Assembly (NCBI GenBank): GCA_023266355.1
Contig: JAHFQM010000008.1
Location: forward strand, 1-64,000
DNA length: 64,000 bases
Origin: Aquabacterium sp.
Lineage (GTDB): Bacteria; Pseudomonadota; Gammaproteobacteria; Burkholderiales; Burkholderiaceae_C
Direction: 5' to 3'
A program made the position numbers and the translations under genes. The notes beneath the pieces are model-generated. The model was given only the letters and a program-made list of their open reading frames with translations, was not told the origin of the DNA and ran no database searches. Positions within the stretch are counted from its first letter, which is position 1. The number at the start of each line of letters is the position of its first letter. Of the stretch, positions 47,323 to 57,799 are shown piece after piece.

Positions 47323-48399
47323 ATGCTGGCACCTGACACAAGACTGATCCTGGGCGTGGAGTCCTCCTGCGACGAAACCGGTGTGGCCCTGGTGGCCCTG
47401 CCTACCGAGGGCGCGCCCAGGCTGCTGTCGCACGCCTTGCACAGCCAGATCGACATGCACCAGGCCTACGGCGGCGTGGTGCCCGAGCTGGCCTCGCGCG
47501 ACCACATTCGCCGCGTGGTGCCGCTGACGCGCCAGGTGCTGCAAGAGGCGCAATGCGCCATGGCCGATGTCGATGTCGTGGCCTACACCCGCGGGCCGGG
47601 TTTGGCGGGCGCCCTGCTGGTCGGTGCCGGCGTGGCCTGTGCGCTGGCCACGAGCCTGGACAAGCCGATGCTGGGTGTGCACCACCTGGAGGGCCACCTG
47701 CTGTCGCCCTTCCTGTCGGCCGACCCGCCCGAGTTCCCCTTCGTGGCCCTGCTGGTGTCCGGCGGGCACACGCAACTGATGCGCGTCGATGGGGTGGGGC
47801 GCTACGAACTGCTGGGCGAAACGGTGGACGATGCGGCCGGCGAAGCGTTCGACAAATCGGCCAAGCTCATGGGCCTGCCTTACCCAGGTGGGCCGCACCT
47901 CGCGCGCCTGGCCGAGCAGGGCCGGGCCGATGCCTTCGCCTTGCCGCGCCCGATGCTGCACAGCGGCAACCTGGATTTTTCCTTCGCGGGACTGAAAACA
48001 GCGGTGCGCACACATTTGGTGCGTCTGGGGTGGCTGGACCAGCCCGAGGCCTTGGCCGACCCTGCCCACGGTGCCGTGCTGGCCAACCTGGCCGCCTCCA
48101 CCCAGGCGGCCATTGTGGAAGTGCTGGTGAAGAAGTCACTGGCCGCGCTCAAGGCCACCGGCTTGAAGCGGGTGGTCGTGGCGGGCGGGGTCGGGGCCAA
48201 CCGCCTGCTGCGCGAACAGCTGAACCAGGCCTGCGTGCGCCGCGGCATCCGCGTGCATTACCCCGAATTGCACCTGTGCACCGACAACGGCGCCATGATC
48301 GCCCTGGCCGCGGCCATGCGTTTGCAAAGCGGGCAGGCGACCCTGACCCGCGAGCCGGTCTTCGACGTGCGCCCGCGCTGGGACCTCTCGGCGATCTGA
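47323..48399 (+). CDS. tsaD: tRNA threonylcarbamoyladenosine synthase subunit TsaD
   Basis: 358-residue ASKHA-fold protein that transfers threonylcarbamoyl to A37 of ANN-decoding tRNAs, together with TsaB/E. N-terminal [15 protein letters not shown]; metal-binding H121 and H125 in [48 protein letters not shown]; and [14 protein letters not shown]. Start at 47323 fits the family. It is divergent from nrtA, and its upstream region overlaps the nrt NtrC-like sites. Confidence 0.96.
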   Translation: MLAPDTRLILGVESSCDETGVALVALPTEGAPRLLSHALHSQIDMHQAYGGVVPELASRDHIRRVVPLTRQVLQEAQCAMADVDVVAYTRGPGLAGALLVGAGVACALATSLDKPMLGVHHLEGHLLSPFLSADPPEFPFVALLVSGGHTQLMRVDGVGRYELLGETVDDAAGEAFDKSAKLMGLPYPGGPHLARLAEQGRADAFALPRPMLHSGNLDFSFAGLKTAVRTHLVRLGWLDQPEALADPAHGAVLANLAASTQAAIVEVLVKKSLAALKATGLKRVVVAGGVGANRLLREQLNQACVRRGIRVHYPELHLCTDNGAMIALAAAMRLQSGQATLTREPVFDVRPRWDLSAI

Positions 48400-48442
48400 G
48401 CGCGGCCTGGCAGCGGCGGCAGATGTTCGCCATTTGGAAATC

Positions 48443-48451
48443 TGCTACACT
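48443..48451 (+). promoter_or_regulatory. Extended -10 promoter element of rpsO
   Basis: TGCTACACT, an extended -10 hexamer (TACACT) about 170 bp before rpsO; no good -35 was found. The resulting long leader could hold an S15 autoregulatory fold, which I could not define. Confidence 0.45.
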
Positions 48452-48621
48452 CTGCGGCTGTCTCAGTTTCGGCTGGGGCATTTTTCGCACGGCCTGGGTT
48501 GGTTTCACCCGGTGTCCGCAAGTCCAACGCAGAAACCGATGCCGGTGTGCGGTCTTGACAGTGCTGAACAGCACGCAAGCCATGCCGGGACGGTCTGCAT
48601 CTGTTTTTCAGGAAACACACC

Positions 48622-48891
48622 ATGTCCGTCGCTGACATCAACACCGCAGCCATCGTCAAAGACAACGCCCGCAGCGCCAATGACACCGGCTCCCCCGAAG
48701 TGCAAGTGGCCCTGCTGACCGCTCGCATCAACGAACTGACCCCCCACTTCAAGGCCAACAAGAAGGACCACCACGGTCGTCGCGGCCTGCTGCGCATGGT
48801 CAGCCGTCGTCGCAAGCTGCTGGACTACCTCAAGGGCAAGGAATTCGACCGCTACGCCGCTCTGATTGCCAAGCTGGGCCTGCGCAAGTAA
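48622..48891 (+). CDS. rpsO: 30S ribosomal protein S15
   Basis: 89-residue S15, which binds 16S rRNA helices in the central domain and inter-subunit bridge. Sequence features: [47 protein letters not shown], and the terminal LGLRK. Length is exactly that of the family. SD is AGGAAA. It has its own terminator before pnp, the conserved rpsO-pnp order. Confidence 0.98.
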   Translation: MSVADINTAAIVKDNARSANDTGSPEVQVALLTARINELTPHFKANKKDHHGRRGLLRMVSRRRKLLDYLKGKEFDRYAALIAKLGLRK

Positions 48892-48906
48892 GTACCCCAT
48901 GACGAC

Positions 48907-48950
48907 AAAAAGCCTGTCTGGACGCCTCCAGCACAGGCTTTTTGTTTTTT
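48907..48950 (+). terminator. Intrinsic terminator between rpsO and pnp
   Basis: AAAAAGCCTGT (48907-48917) pairs with ACAGGCTTTTT (48933-48943), with an inner CTGGA/TCCAG stem, followed by GTTTTTT. Confidence 0.9.
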
Positions 48951-48984
48951 AACGCCGCCATTTGACCCAAAGCGAACGCTGTGT

Positions 48985-49035
48985 CATTCCAGCGCGGTTG
49001 AGGCCCGAACCCTGTGGTTCAGCCTCGCTGGAATG
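48985..49035 (+). promoter_or_regulatory. Long stem-loop in the pnp leader
   Basis: CATTCCAGCG (48985-48994) pairs with CGCTGGAATG (49026-49035), with inner AGGC/GCCT and GAACC/GGTTC stems and one bulge. It ends 75 nt before the pnp start. In E. coli a pnp leader stem cut by RNase III mediates PNPase autoregulation; the position suggests the same role here. Confidence 0.6.
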
Positions 49036-49109
49036 GCATCGCGACAGGTGACGGCACCACCGGACAGCCCGCACGTTGCGGGCGTCCATGACCTCCGGAG
49101 ACACCATCC

Positions 49110-51395
49110 ATGACCATGTTCAACAAAGTCACCAAGACCTTCACCTGGGGCAAGCACACCGTCACCATGGAAACGGGTGAAATCGCCCGTCAAGCCAGTG
49201 GCGCCGTGCTGGTCGACATCGAAGGCACCGTCGTGCTGGCCACCGTGGTGTGCGCCAAGGTTGCCAAGGCCGGCCAGGACTTCTTCCCCCTGACCGTTGA
49301 CTACATCGAGAAGACCTACGCCGCCGGCAAGATCCCTGGCAGCTTTTTCAAGCGCGAAGCCAAGCCTTCCGAACTCGAAACCCTGACCTCGCGCCTGATC
49401 GACCGCCCGATCCGCCCGCTGTTCCCCGAAGGCTTCTACAACGAAGTGCAGCTGGTCATCCACGTGGTGTCGCTGAACCCCGAAGTCTCGGCCGACATCG
49501 CCGCCATGATCGCCTCCAGCGCTGCGCTGTCGATCTCCGGCATCCCGTTCAATGGCCCGATCGGCGCCGCCCGCGTGGGCTACGTCAACGGTGAGTACGT
49601 GCTGAACCCCAGCATCGCCGAACTGGTCGACTCCAAGATGGACCTGATCGTCGCCGGCACCGAAACCGCCGTGCTGATGGTCGAATCCGAAGCCGACCAG
49701 CTGTCCGAAGACGTGATGCTGGGTGGCGTGGTGTTCGGTCACGAGCAAGGCAACATCGCCATCCAGGCCATCCACGACCTGGTGCGCGACGCTGGCAAGC
49801 CCTCCTGGGACTGGCAAGCGCCTGCCAAGGACGAAGACTTCATCGCCAAGGTCAACGGCCTGGCCGAAGAGAAGCTGCGCGCTGCTTACCAGATCCGCTC
49901 CAAGCAGGCCCGCACCCAGGCTTGCCGCGCTGCCTACGCCGAAGTCAAGGGCGCCCTCGCTGCTGAGGGCATCGCCTTCGACGCCGTCAAGGTCGAAAGC
50001 CTGATGTTCGACATCGAAGCCAAGATCGTGCGCAGCCAGATCCTGGCCGGTGAGCCCCGCATCGACGGCCGCGACACCCGCACGGTGCGCCCCATCGAGA
50101 TCCGCACCGGCGTGCTGCCGCGCGTGCATGGCTCGGCCCTGTTCACCCGTGGTGAAACCCAGGCCCTGGTTGTGGCCACCCTGGGCACCGAGCAGGACTC
50201 GCAGCGCATCGACGCCCTGACCGGCGACTACCGCGACACCTTCCTGTTCCACTACAACATGCCTCCGTTCGCCACCGGCGAAACCGGTCGCGTGGGCACG
50301 CCCAAGCGCCGCGAAATCGGCCACGGCCGCCTGGCCAAGCGCTCGCTGGTGCCGCTGCTGCCCGCCAAGGAAGACTTCGCCTACACCGTGCGTGTGGTGT
50401 CGGAAATCACCGAGTCCAACGGCTCCTCGTCGATGGCTTCGGTCTGCGGCGGCTGCCTGGCCATGATGGACGCCGGTGTGCCGATGAAGGCCCACGTGGC
50501 CGGCATCGCCATGGGCCTGATCAAGGAAGGCAACAAGTTCGCCGTCCTGACCGACATCCTGGGTGACGAAGATCACCTGGGCGACATGGACTTCAAGGTG
50601 GCCGGCACCACGGGCGGCATCACCGCCCTGCAGATGGACATCAAGATCCAGGGCATCACCAAGGAAATCATGCAAGTGGCGCTGGCGCAAGCCAAGGAAG
50701 CCCGCCTGCACATCCTGGGCAAGATGGTCGAAGCCATGGCTGGCGCCAACACGGAAGTCTCCGAGTTCGCACCCCGCCTGTACACCCTGAAGATCAACCC
50801 GGAAAAAATCCGTGACGTGATCGGCAAGGGCGGCGCCACCATCCGCGGCCTGTGCGAAGAGACCGGTTGCCAGATCAACATCGCCGAAGACGGTGTCATC
50901 ACCATCGCTTCGACCGATGGCGCCAAGGCCGAATTCGCCATCAAGCGCATCAACGAAATCACGGCCGAAGTGGAAATCGGCGCCACCTACGAAGGTGCCG
51001 TCACCAAGCTGTTCGACTTCGGTGCCCTGGTGAACCTGCTGCCCGGCAAGGACGGCCTGCTGCACATCAGCCAGATCGCCCACGAGCGCGTCGAGAACGT
51101 GGCCGACTACCTGAAGGAAGGCCAGATCGTCAAGGTCAAGGTCCTCGAGACGGACGAGAAGGGCCGCGTCAAGCTGTCCATGAAGGCCCTGCTGGAGCGC
51201 CCTGAGGGCATGCCCGAGCGCGAAGAGCGTGGCGACCGTGGTCCCCGCGGTGATCGTGGCGGCCGTGGCGGCGACCGTGGCGACCGTGGTGGTGATCGCG
51301 GCGAGCGCCGTGACCGCGCCCCGCGTGCCGATCAGGCGCCTCAGGACGCCGGCTCGGAAGGCCAGGGTCAGGGCCAAGAGCAGCAACAGCAGTGA
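49110..51395 (+). CDS. pnp: Polynucleotide phosphorylase
   Basis: 761-residue 3'-5' phosphorolytic exoribonuclease. Two RNase PH domains (about 12-145 and 325-460), the second containing [23 protein letters not shown]; a KH domain (about 560-615, [15 protein letters not shown]); an S1 domain (about 620-695, [27 protein letters not shown]). The tail (about 700-761) is rich in Arg-Gly-Asp and ends in Gln residues, presumably disordered and used for RNA or partner contacts. RBS and start are clear. Confidence 0.98.
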   Translation: MTMFNKVTKTFTWGKHTVTMETGEIARQASGAVLVDIEGTVVLATVVCAKVAKAGQDFFPLTVDYIEKTYAAGKIPGSFFKREAKPSELETLTSRLIDRPIRPLFPEGFYNEVQLVIHVVSLNPEVSADIAAMIASSAALSISGIPFNGPIGAARVGYVNGEYVLNPSIAELVDSKMDLIVAGTETAVLMVESEADQLSEDVMLGGVVFGHEQGNIAIQAIHDLVRDAGKPSWDWQAPAKDEDFIAKVNGLAEEKLRAAYQIRSKQARTQACRAAYAEVKGALAAEGIAFDAVKVESLMFDIEAKIVRSQILAGEPRIDGRDTRTVRPIEIRTGVLPRVHGSALFTRGETQALVVATLGTEQDSQRIDALTGDYRDTFLFHYNMPPFATGETGRVGTPKRREIGHGRLAKRSLVPLLPAKEDFAYTVRVVSEITESNGSSSMASVCGGCLAMMDAGVPMKAHVAGIAMGLIKEGNKFAVLTDILGDEDHLGDMDFKVAGTTGGITALQMDIKIQGITKEIMQVALAQAKEARLHILGKMVEAMAGANTEVSEFAPRLYTLKINPEKIRDVIGKGGATIRGLCEETGCQINIAEDGVITIASTDGAKAEFAIKRINEITAEVEIGATYEGAVTKLFDFGALVNLLPGKDGLLHISQIAHERVENVADYLKEGQIVKVKVLETDEKGRVKLSMKALLERPEGMPEREERGDRGPRGDRGGRGGDRGDRGGDRGERRDRAPRADQAPQDAGSEGQGQGQEQQQQ

Positions 51396-51400
51396 GCGCC

Positions 51401-52147
51401 ATGAAAAAGCTGGTTGTTGGCAACTGGAAGATGCACGGCAGCCGTGCATCCAACGCAGAGCTGATCCAGGGCCTGCTGGCGGCTGACTTGGCTGCGTCGG
51501 CGCCTCGCGCTGACGTGGCGGTCTGCCCGCCTGTGGTCTTCCTGGTCGATGTCGCCGCGGCCCTGCAGGGCTCGGCCATCGCGGTCGGCGTGCAGGACGT
51601 GTCGGTGCAGGCGCAAGGCGCTTTCACGGGCGAGGTCGCGGGCCCCATGGTCCGCGAGTTCGGTGCGACCTATGCCATCGTGGGTCACTCCGAGCGCCGC
51701 AGCTACCACGCCGAAAGCGACCAACTGGTCGCTGACAAGGCCAAGGCAGCGCTGGCACACGGCCTGGTGCCCATCGTGTGTGTGGGCGAAACCCTGGCCG
51801 AGCGCGAGTCCGGTCAGACCGAAGCCGTTGTGGGGCGCCAGCTGGACGCCGTCATCGCCACCCTGGGTGCCGATGTGGCCCAGGTGGTGGTGGCGTATGA
51901 GCCCGTCTGGGCCATCGGCACCGGCAAGACCGCCAGTCCCGAGCAGGCCCAGGCCGTGCACGCTTTCCTGCGCGCACGTCTGACGGCGGCCCAGCCCGAG
52001 GCGGCCAAGGTGCCGTTGTTGTACGGCGGCAGCGTCAAGCCCGACAACGCCCAGGTGCTGTTCTCTCAGGCCGACATCGACGGTGGCCTGATCGGCGGTG
52101 CAGCGCTCAAGGCGGCTGATTTCGCGGCGATCGCCCGTGCGGCTTGA
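51401..52147 (+). CDS. tpiA: Triosephosphate isomerase
   Basis: 248-residue glycolytic TIM-barrel enzyme. Catalytic lysine in VVGNWKMHG, catalytic histidine in AIVGHSERRS, catalytic glutamate in VAYEPVWAIGTGK, phosphate loop in LLYGGSVKPDN and GGLIGGAALK. The ATG at 51401 fits the family start; a GTG at 51392 overlapping the pnp stop (GTGA) would add three residues. It is closely linked to pnp and secG. Confidence 0.96.
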   Translation: MKKLVVGNWKMHGSRASNAELIQGLLAADLAASAPRADVAVCPPVVFLVDVAAALQGSAIAVGVQDVSVQAQGAFTGEVAGPMVREFGATYAIVGHSERRSYHAESDQLVADKAKAALAHGLVPIVCVGETLAERESGQTEAVVGRQLDAVIATLGADVAQVVVAYEPVWAIGTGKTASPEQAQAVHAFLRARLTAAQPEAAKVPLLYGGSVKPDNAQVLFSQADIDGGLIGGAALKAADFAAIARAA

Positions 52148-52194
52148 GCCGCAGCGGGCGCAGCCATCCCAGACAAGATTGAGGAGTTGAGTTC

Positions 52195-52569
52195 ATGCAA
52201 GCATTGATGACGGTGGTCCTGCTGTTGCAAGTGCTGTCCGCCCTGGCCATGATCGGCCTGGTGCTGGTGCAGCACGGCAAGGGGGCCGACATGGGCGCGT
52301 CGTTTGGCAGCGGTGCGTCGGGCAGCCTGTTCGGTGCCACGGGCAGCGCGAACTTCCTGTCGCGCTCGACGGCGGTGGCCGCCACGGTGTTCTTCGCGAG
52401 CACCCTGGGCCTGGCCTATTTTGGCAACAACCGCGGCGTGGCCTCGGCCGAGCAGCCTTCGCTGCTGGAGCAGGCTGCCAGCGCTGCTGCAGCCGCCTCG
52501 GCGGGCGCTGTTCCAGCATCTGCCGTGCTGCCGGCAGCTTCGGGCGCCGCCCTGATCCCCACCAAGTGA
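52195..52569 (+). CDS. secG: Protein translocase subunit SecG
   Basis: 124-residue SecG of the SecYEG channel. Two membrane helices (about 3-22 and 57-77) flank the conserved GLVLVQHGKGADMGASFGSG segment and FGATGSANFLSRSTAV. The C-terminal 40 residues are Ala/Ser/Pro rich and poorly conserved, longer than in E. coli. GAGGAG precedes the start. Confidence 0.95.
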   Translation: MQALMTVVLLLQVLSALAMIGLVLVQHGKGADMGASFGSGASGSLFGATGSANFLSRSTAVAATVFFASTLGLAYFGNNRGVASAEQPSLLEQAASAAAAASAGAVPASAVLPAASGAALIPTK

Positions 52570-52640
52570 TGGGGCGTGGGCCTCATGATGCTGCGATGCC
52601 GCAACACTGCACAAACGCTGCAAGTGATGGCTGTGTCAGC

Positions 52641-52669
52641 TTCGTGAAGCCCATTTTTCGGTTTAGAAT
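52641..52669 (+). promoter_or_regulatory. Sigma-70 promoter of the tRNA-Leu gene
   Basis: TTCGTG (-35) and TAGAAT (-10, 52664-52669) separated by 17 bp, about 80 bp upstream of the tRNA. The -10 is strong, the -35 weak. Confidence 0.5.
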
Positions 52670-52757
52670 CTGAGTCTTCGGTGAGCAAGCCTCACGCCAG
52701 CCGAAACTCAGATCTGCAGCGCTGCACCCACAAGGTCAGGCGCACAGATTCTCTCCC

Positions 52758-52842
52758 GCCGACGTGGTGAAATTGGTAGACACGCTATCTTGAGGGGGTA
52801 GTGGCGAAAGCTGTGCGAGTTCGAGTCTCGCCGTCGGCACCA
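52758..52842 (+). tRNA. tRNA-Leu (anticodon GAG)
   Basis: Acceptor stem GCCGACG (52758-52764) pairs with CGTCGGC (52832-52838), then A and an encoded CCA. D-loop with AAATTGGTAGACA, anticodon stem CTATC/GGTAG around loop TTGAGGG (anticodon GAG), a class II variable arm (GTGGCGAAAGCTGT) and T-loop GTTCGAGTC. It reads CUC and CUU. Placement between secG and nuoA is typical of Burkholderiales. Confidence 0.97.
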
Positions 52843-52966
52843 GAAAGATACGAACGAGTCTTGTGCCCCCTCATGATCAGCATTGCCTGTCACCGAGAAG
52901 CTGATCCAGGGGCATGTGTCAGTTCTCCATGTGGGGATGCTGGCACGGGGTTCAAGCTCTCGGGTG

Positions 52967-53037
52967 GGCGCGCTGTGGATGATGTCATGTCGGGGTCAAA
53001 CCTGAAAGACAACATGCCGGGCGCGCCTTTTGTTTTG
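52967..53037 (+). terminator. Terminator-like hairpin between tRNA-Leu and nuoA
   Basis: GGCGCGC (52967-52973) can pair with GCGCGCC (53021-53027), followed by TTTTGTTTTG. The loop is long (about 47 nt) with possible inner pairing, so function is uncertain. The rest of 52843-53104 shows no gene. Confidence 0.4.
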
Positions 53038-53104
53038 TCGGTGTGATCCAATCGCGCCAACTTCGCGCCAGTCTTCATTGCGTTCAACCTGAAAGCCAGC
53101 GGTC

Positions 53105-53464
53105 ATGAACATCGAGCAATACCTCCCCGTCATTCTGTTCATCCTGGTCGGCGTCGGTGTCGGCGTGGCGCCTCAGTTGCTGGGCTTCCTGCTCGGCCCC
53201 CGTCGCCCTGACGAGGCCAAGAATTCTCCCTACGAGTGCGGCTTCGAGGCGTTCGAAGATGCCCGCATGAAGTTTGACGTGCGCTACTACTTGGTGGCCA
53301 TCCTGTTCATCTTGTTTGACCTGGAAATCGCGTTCCTGTTCCCCTGGGCGGTGTCGCTCAGGGAGGTGGGCATGCCAGGCTTCCTGGCCATCATGTTGTT
53401 CCTGGGCATTCTGGTCGTGGGCTTTGCCTACGAATGGAAGAAGGGCGCGCTGGACTGGGAGTGA
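53105..53464 (+). CDS. nuoA: NADH-quinone oxidoreductase subunit A
   Basis: 119-residue membrane subunit of complex I with three helices. The conserved loop between helices 1 and 2 is seen ([40 protein letters not shown], split here as two blocks); its ECGFE motif contains the cysteine used as an active/deactive reporter in mitochondria. First gene of the nuo operon. Confidence 0.96.
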   Translation: MNIEQYLPVILFILVGVGVGVAPQLLGFLLGPRRPDEAKNSPYECGFEAFEDARMKFDVRYYLVAILFILFDLEIAFLFPWAVSLREVGMPGFLAIMLFLGILVVGFAYEWKKGALDWE

Positions 53465-53515
53465 TCCCTCTCCGCGCAGCTGCACACACCACCGGAATCT
53501 GAAGAGGTAAATCAC

Positions 53516-53992
53516 ATGGGCATCGAAGGCGTCTTCAAGGAAGGCTTCATCACCACCTCCGCCGACACCCTGATCAACTGGTCGAAAACCGGTTCGCTGT
53601 GGCCCATGACCTTCGGTCTGGCCTGCTGCGCCGTCGAGATGATGCACGCGGGTGCCGCGCGCTACGACATCGACCGTTTCGGCATGTTGTTCCGTCCCAG
53701 CCCGCGCCAGTCCGACCTGATGATCGTGGCCGGCACGCTGTGCAACAAGATGGCGCCGGCGCTGCGCAAGGTGTACGACCAGATGGCCGAGCCCCGTTGG
53801 GTGCTGTCCATGGGCTCGTGCGCCAACGGTGGTGGCTACTACCACTACAGCTATTCGGTGGTGCGTGGTTGCGACCGCATCGTGCCGGTGGACGTCTATG
53901 TGCCCGGCTGTCCGCCGACGGCCGAGGCGCTGCTCTACGGCATCCTGCAACTGCAGGCCAAGATCCGCCGCGAAAACACCATCGCCCGCTGA
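53516..53992 (+). CDS. nuoB: NADH-quinone oxidoreductase subunit B
   Basis: 158-residue subunit carrying the terminal [4Fe-4S] cluster N2 beside the quinone site. Ligands are in the tandem cysteines of [11 protein letters not shown] (C37, C38), [12 protein letters not shown] and [15 protein letters not shown]. Length and start match the family; AAGAGG precedes the ATG. Confidence 0.97.
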   Translation: MGIEGVFKEGFITTSADTLINWSKTGSLWPMTFGLACCAVEMMHAGAARYDIDRFGMLFRPSPRQSDLMIVAGTLCNKMAPALRKVYDQMAEPRWVLSMGSCANGGGYYHYSYSVVRGCDRIVPVDVYVPGCPPTAEALLYGILQLQAKIRRENTIAR

Positions 53993-54007
53993 ACGGGAAG
54001 CACGCGC

Positions 54008-54619
54008 ATGAGCCAAAAACTCGCCACCCTGCAAGCCGCCCTGGAAACCGTCCTGGGCGACAAGATCAAGCGCCTGGTCGTTGACCGCGGTGAACTCACC
54101 ATCACGGTGTCGGCAGCCGACTACGAAGGCGTTGCGCGCACCCTGCGCGACGATGCCTCGTTGAAGTTCGAGCAGCTGATCGACCTGTGCGGCATGGACT
54201 ACTCGGCCTACAAAGACGGCGCCGCGAGCATCTACTCGGAAGGCCCGCGCTTCTGCGTGGTCAGCCACTTGCTGTCGGTCAGCCTGAACTGGCGCGTGCG
54301 CCTGAAGGTGTTCGCCACCGACGACGACTTCCCCGTGGTGGCCTCGGTCAACCCGATCTGGAACAGTGCCAACTGGTTCGAGCGCGAGGCCTTCGACCTG
54401 TACGGCATCGTGTTCGATGGCCACGAAGACCTGCGCCGCATCCTGACCGACTACGGCTTCATCGGCCACCCCTTCCGCAAGGATTTCCCGGTCTCCGGCC
54501 ACGTCGAGATGCGCTACGACGCTGAGCAAAAGCGCGTCATCTACCAACCGGTCTCCATCGAGCCGCGCGAGATCACGCCGCGCATCATCCGCGAAGACAA
54601 CTACGGTGGTCTCCACTGA
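54008..54619 (+). CDS. nuoC: NADH-quinone oxidoreductase subunit C
   Basis: 203-residue 30-kDa-type peripheral subunit that packs against NuoD. Conserved blocks are [35 protein letters not shown] and [23 protein letters not shown]. It is separate from NuoD, unlike the E. coli NuoCD fusion. It lies 15 bp behind nuoB. Confidence 0.96.
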   Translation: MSQKLATLQAALETVLGDKIKRLVVDRGELTITVSAADYEGVARTLRDDASLKFEQLIDLCGMDYSAYKDGAASIYSEGPRFCVVSHLLSVSLNWRVRLKVFATDDDFPVVASVNPIWNSANWFEREAFDLYGIVFDGHEDLRRILTDYGFIGHPFRKDFPVSGHVEMRYDAEQKRVIYQPVSIEPREITPRIIREDNYGGLH

Positions 54620-54640
54620 GCGACGCGGGAAGGATGAACC

Positions 54641-55894
54641 ATGGCTGACATCAAGAATTACACCCTGAACTTCGGTCCGCAGCACCCGGCTGCCCACGGC
54701 GTGCTGCGCCTGGTGCTGGAGCTGGACGGCGAAGTCATCCAGCGCGCCGACCCCCACATCGGCCTGCTGCACCGTGCCACCGAAAAGCTGGCCGAGTCCA
54801 AGACCTACATCCAGTCGCTGCCCTACATGGACCGCCTGGACTACGTCTCGATGATGTGCAACGAGCACGCCTACTGCCTGACCATCGAGAAGATGCTCGG
54901 CATCGACGTGCCCGTGCGCGCGCAGTACATCCGCGTCATGTTCGCGGAAATCACGCGCGTGCTGAACCACCTGCTCTGGCTGGGCTGCCACGGTTTCGAC
55001 TGCGGCGCCATGAACATCCTGATTTACTGCTTCCGCGAGCGCGAAGACCTCTTCGACCTCTATGAAGCCGTGTCGGGTGCCCGCATGCACGCGGCCTATT
55101 TCCGTCCGGGCGGCGTCTATCGTGACCTGCCGGACACCATGCCGCAGTACAAGGCCAGCAAGATCAAGAATGCCAAGACGATCGCTCGCATGAACGAGAA
55201 CCGTCAAGGCTCGATGCTGGACTTCATCGACGACTTCACCCAACGCTTCCCCAAGCTGGTGGACGAGTACGAAACCCTGCTGACCGACAACCGCATCTGG
55301 AAACAGCGCACGGTGGGCATCGGCGTGGTGAGCCCTGAGCGCGCCCTGCAGATGGGCCTGACCGGCGCCATGCTGCGTGGCTCCGGCATCGTGTGGGACC
55401 TGCGCAAGCACCAACCCTACGACGTTTACGACCAGCTGGATTTCGACATCCCCATCGGCACCAACGGCGATTGCTACGACCGCTATGTGGTTCGCGTCGA
55501 AGAGCTGCGCCAATCCAACCGCATCATCAAGCAGTGCGTGGACTGGCTGCGCGCCAACCCGGGTCCGGTCATCACTGACAACCACAAGGTGGCGCCGCCG
55601 TCGCGCGTCGAGATGAAGACCTCGATGGAAGAGCTGATCCACCACTTCAAGCTCTTCACCGAAGGCTTCCACGTGCCCGAAGGCGAGGCCTATGCCGCTG
55701 TCGAGCACCCGAAGGGCGAGTTCGGCACCTACATCGTGTCGGACGGCGCCAACAAGCCTTATCGCCTGAAGATCCGCGCCCCCGGTTTCCCGCACCTGGC
55801 CGCTCTGGACGAGATGTCCAAGGGCCACATGATTGCCGACGCCGTGGCCATCATCGGCACGATGGACATCGTGTTCGGTGAGATCGACCGCTGA
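54641..55894 (+). CDS. nuoD: NADH-quinone oxidoreductase subunit D
   Basis: 417-residue 49-kDa subunit forming much of the quinone pocket. N-terminal [22 protein letters not shown] carries the conserved His of the pocket; [14 protein letters not shown] and [18 protein letters not shown] follow. C-terminal DIVFGEIDR is the family end. Start is clear with AAGGA upstream. Confidence 0.97.
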   Translation: MADIKNYTLNFGPQHPAAHGVLRLVLELDGEVIQRADPHIGLLHRATEKLAESKTYIQSLPYMDRLDYVSMMCNEHAYCLTIEKMLGIDVPVRAQYIRVMFAEITRVLNHLLWLGCHGFDCGAMNILIYCFREREDLFDLYEAVSGARMHAAYFRPGGVYRDLPDTMPQYKASKIKNAKTIARMNENRQGSMLDFIDDFTQRFPKLVDEYETLLTDNRIWKQRTVGIGVVSPERALQMGLTGAMLRGSGIVWDLRKHQPYDVYDQLDFDIPIGTNGDCYDRYVVRVEELRQSNRIIKQCVDWLRANPGPVITDNHKVAPPSRVEMKTSMEELIHHFKLFTEGFHVPEGEAYAAVEHPKGEFGTYIVSDGANKPYRLKIRAPGFPHLAALDEMSKGHMIADAVAIIGTMDIVFGEIDR

Positions 55895-55932
55895 CCGACC
55901 GCAGATCGAACACCGAACGAGCAGCACACACC

Positions 55933-56418
55933 ATGTTGAGCGAACAAACCAAAGCCCGCTTCGACCGCGAACTCGCCAAGTACCCGGCCGACCAGCGCAT
56001 CTCGGCCGTGATGGCCTGCCTGTCCATCATCCAGCAAGAGCGTGGCTGGGTCTCGCCCGAGAGCGAGCAGGAAGTGGCCGACCACATCGGCGTGGCCCCC
56101 ATGGCCGTGCACGAAGTCGTCACCTTCTACAACATGTACAACCAGCAGCCGGTGGGCCAGTTCAAGCTGGCCGTGTGCACCAACCTGCCTTGCCAATTGC
56201 GCGATGGTCAAAAAGCGCTGGCACATGTCTGCGAGCGCCTGGGCGTCGAAATGGGTGGCACCACACCCGACGGCCTGTTCACGGTGCAGCAATCCGAATG
56301 TCTGGGCGCTTGTGCAGATGCACCCGTGGCCCTGGTCAACGATCGACACATGGTCAGCTACCTGAGCAATGAGCGTCTGGACGAGTTGTTGTCCACGCTC
56401 AAGGCACAAGCGAAGTGA
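55933..56418 (+). CDS. nuoE: NADH-quinone oxidoreductase subunit E
   Basis: 161-residue thioredoxin-fold subunit with the N1a [2Fe-2S] cluster. The ligand pattern is visible: VCTNLPCQLRDG and, about 40 residues later, SECLGACADAPVALVN. The N-terminal helical segment contains LSIIQQERGWVSPESEQEVADHIG. It lies 12 bp before nuoF. Confidence 0.96.
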   Translation: MLSEQTKARFDRELAKYPADQRISAVMACLSIIQQERGWVSPESEQEVADHIGVAPMAVHEVVTFYNMYNQQPVGQFKLAVCTNLPCQLRDGQKALAHVCERLGVEMGGTTPDGLFTVQQSECLGACADAPVALVNDRHMVSYLSNERLDELLSTLKAQAK

Positions 56419-56430
56419 GGCAAAGACAAG

Positions 56431-57786
56431 ATGCTTGATCTTTCCAAATTCCAGGCGACCGGCAAGGAAACCGTTTTCCACGGCCGCCACATCAACCCGC
56501 AGATTTACGCCGACATCGACGGCAACAACTGGGGCCTGAAAGACTACGAAGCCCGTGGCGGTTATGCAGCCCTGCGCAAGATCCTGGGCAAGGATGGCGT
56601 GGCTGGCAATGAAGCGGGCATGACCCAGGACCAGGTCATTGCCGAAGTGAAGGCTTCTGCGCTGCGTGGTCGCGGCGGCGCCGGCTTCCCCACTGGCCTG
56701 AAGTGGAGCTTCATGCCCCGCGCTTTCCCGGGTCAGAAGTACCTGGTGTGCAATTCCGACGAAGGCGAGCCGGGGACGGCGAAGGACCGCGAGATCCTGC
56801 GCTTCAACCCGCACACCGTGATCGAAGGCATGGCGATTGCCGCCTACGCCATGGGCATCACCGTGGGCTACAACTACATCCACGGCGAAATCTTCGAAGC
56901 CTATGAGCGCTTCGAAGAGGCCTTGGAAGAGGCCCGTGCCGCCGGTTACCTCGGCGACAACATCATGGGCAGCAACTTCAGCTTCCAGCTGCACGCGCAC
57001 CATGGTTTCGGCGCCTACATCTGCGGCGAAGAGACTGCGCTGCTGGAATCCCTGGAAGGCAAGAAGGGCCAGCCCCGCTTCAAGCCGCCTTTCCCGGCCA
57101 GCTTCGGTTTGTACGGCAAGCCGACAACGATCAACAACACCGAAACCTTCGCGGCCGTCCCCTGGATCATCCGCAACGGCGGTGAAGCCTTCCTGGCCGC
57201 CGGCAAGCCCAACAACGGCGGCACCAAGCTGTTCACCATCAGCGGTGACGTCGAGCGCCCGGGCAATTACGAGATCCCGATGGGCACGCCGTTCGCCACG
57301 CTGCTGGAGCTCGCCGGTGGCGTGCGCGGCGGCAAGAAGCTCAAGGCCGTGATCCCTGGTGGTTCGTCGTCGCCCGTGATCCCCGCGCACACCATGATGG
57401 AGTGCACGATGGACTACGACTCGATCGCCAAGGCCGGCTCGATGCTGGGTTCGGGCGCCGTCATCGTGATGGACGAGACCCGCTGCATGGTCAAGAGCCT
57501 GCAGCGCCTGAGCTACTTCTACATGCACGAATCCTGTGGCCAGTGCACGCCTTGCCGCGAAGGCACGGGCTGGCTGTGGCGCATGGTGGACCGCATCGAG
57601 AACGGTCACGGCCGTCCTGAAGACATCGAGATGCTGGACAACGTCGCCGAGAACATCCAGGGCCGCACGATCTGTGCGCTGGGTGATGCGGCGGCCATGC
57701 CGGTGCGTGCTTTCATCAAGCACTACCGCGACGAGTTCGTGCACCACATCGAACACAAGACCTGCGTGGTCCCGGCCTACATCTGA
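56431..57786 (+). CDS. nuoF: NADH-quinone oxidoreductase subunit F
   Basis: 451-residue NADH-binding subunit with FMN and the N3 [4Fe-4S] cluster. The nucleotide motif is [20 protein letters not shown], followed by [16 protein letters not shown] and [26 protein letters not shown] split in two blocks. Cluster ligands are in [15 protein letters not shown] and in [13 protein letters not shown]. It is the entry point of electrons into complex I. Confidence 0.97.
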   Translation: MLDLSKFQATGKETVFHGRHINPQIYADIDGNNWGLKDYEARGGYAALRKILGKDGVAGNEAGMTQDQVIAEVKASALRGRGGAGFPTGLKWSFMPRAFPGQKYLVCNSDEGEPGTAKDREILRFNPHTVIEGMAIAAYAMGITVGYNYIHGEIFEAYERFEEALEEARAAGYLGDNIMGSNFSFQLHAHHGFGAYICGEETALLESLEGKKGQPRFKPPFPASFGLYGKPTTINNTETFAAVPWIIRNGGEAFLAAGKPNNGGTKLFTISGDVERPGNYEIPMGTPFATLLELAGGVRGGKKLKAVIPGGSSSPVIPAHTMMECTMDYDSIAKAGSMLGSGAVIVMDETRCMVKSLQRLSYFYMHESCGQCTPCREGTGWLWRMVDRIENGHGRPEDIEMLDNVAENIQGRTICALGDAAAMPVRAFIKHYRDEFVHHIEHKTCVVPAYI

Positions 57787-57799
57787 ACTGGGCAAAGAC

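Noticed and set aside
48984..51449. An 821-residue open frame on the minus strand
   Set aside because: Antisense of pnp; composition is a shadow and no family motif is present. The same holds for other long minus-strand frames opposite nrdD, clpB, ilvD, nuoD, nuoF and nuoG.
52708..52893. A 61-residue minus-strand frame containing WCRRRDSNSHSF
   Set aside because: It is the antisense of the tRNA-Leu gene. This peptide is a familiar spurious annotation opposite tRNA genes.
52801..53046. An 81-residue plus-strand frame between tRNA-Leu and nuoA
   Set aside because: It begins inside the tRNA, has no SD and no recognisable protein features.
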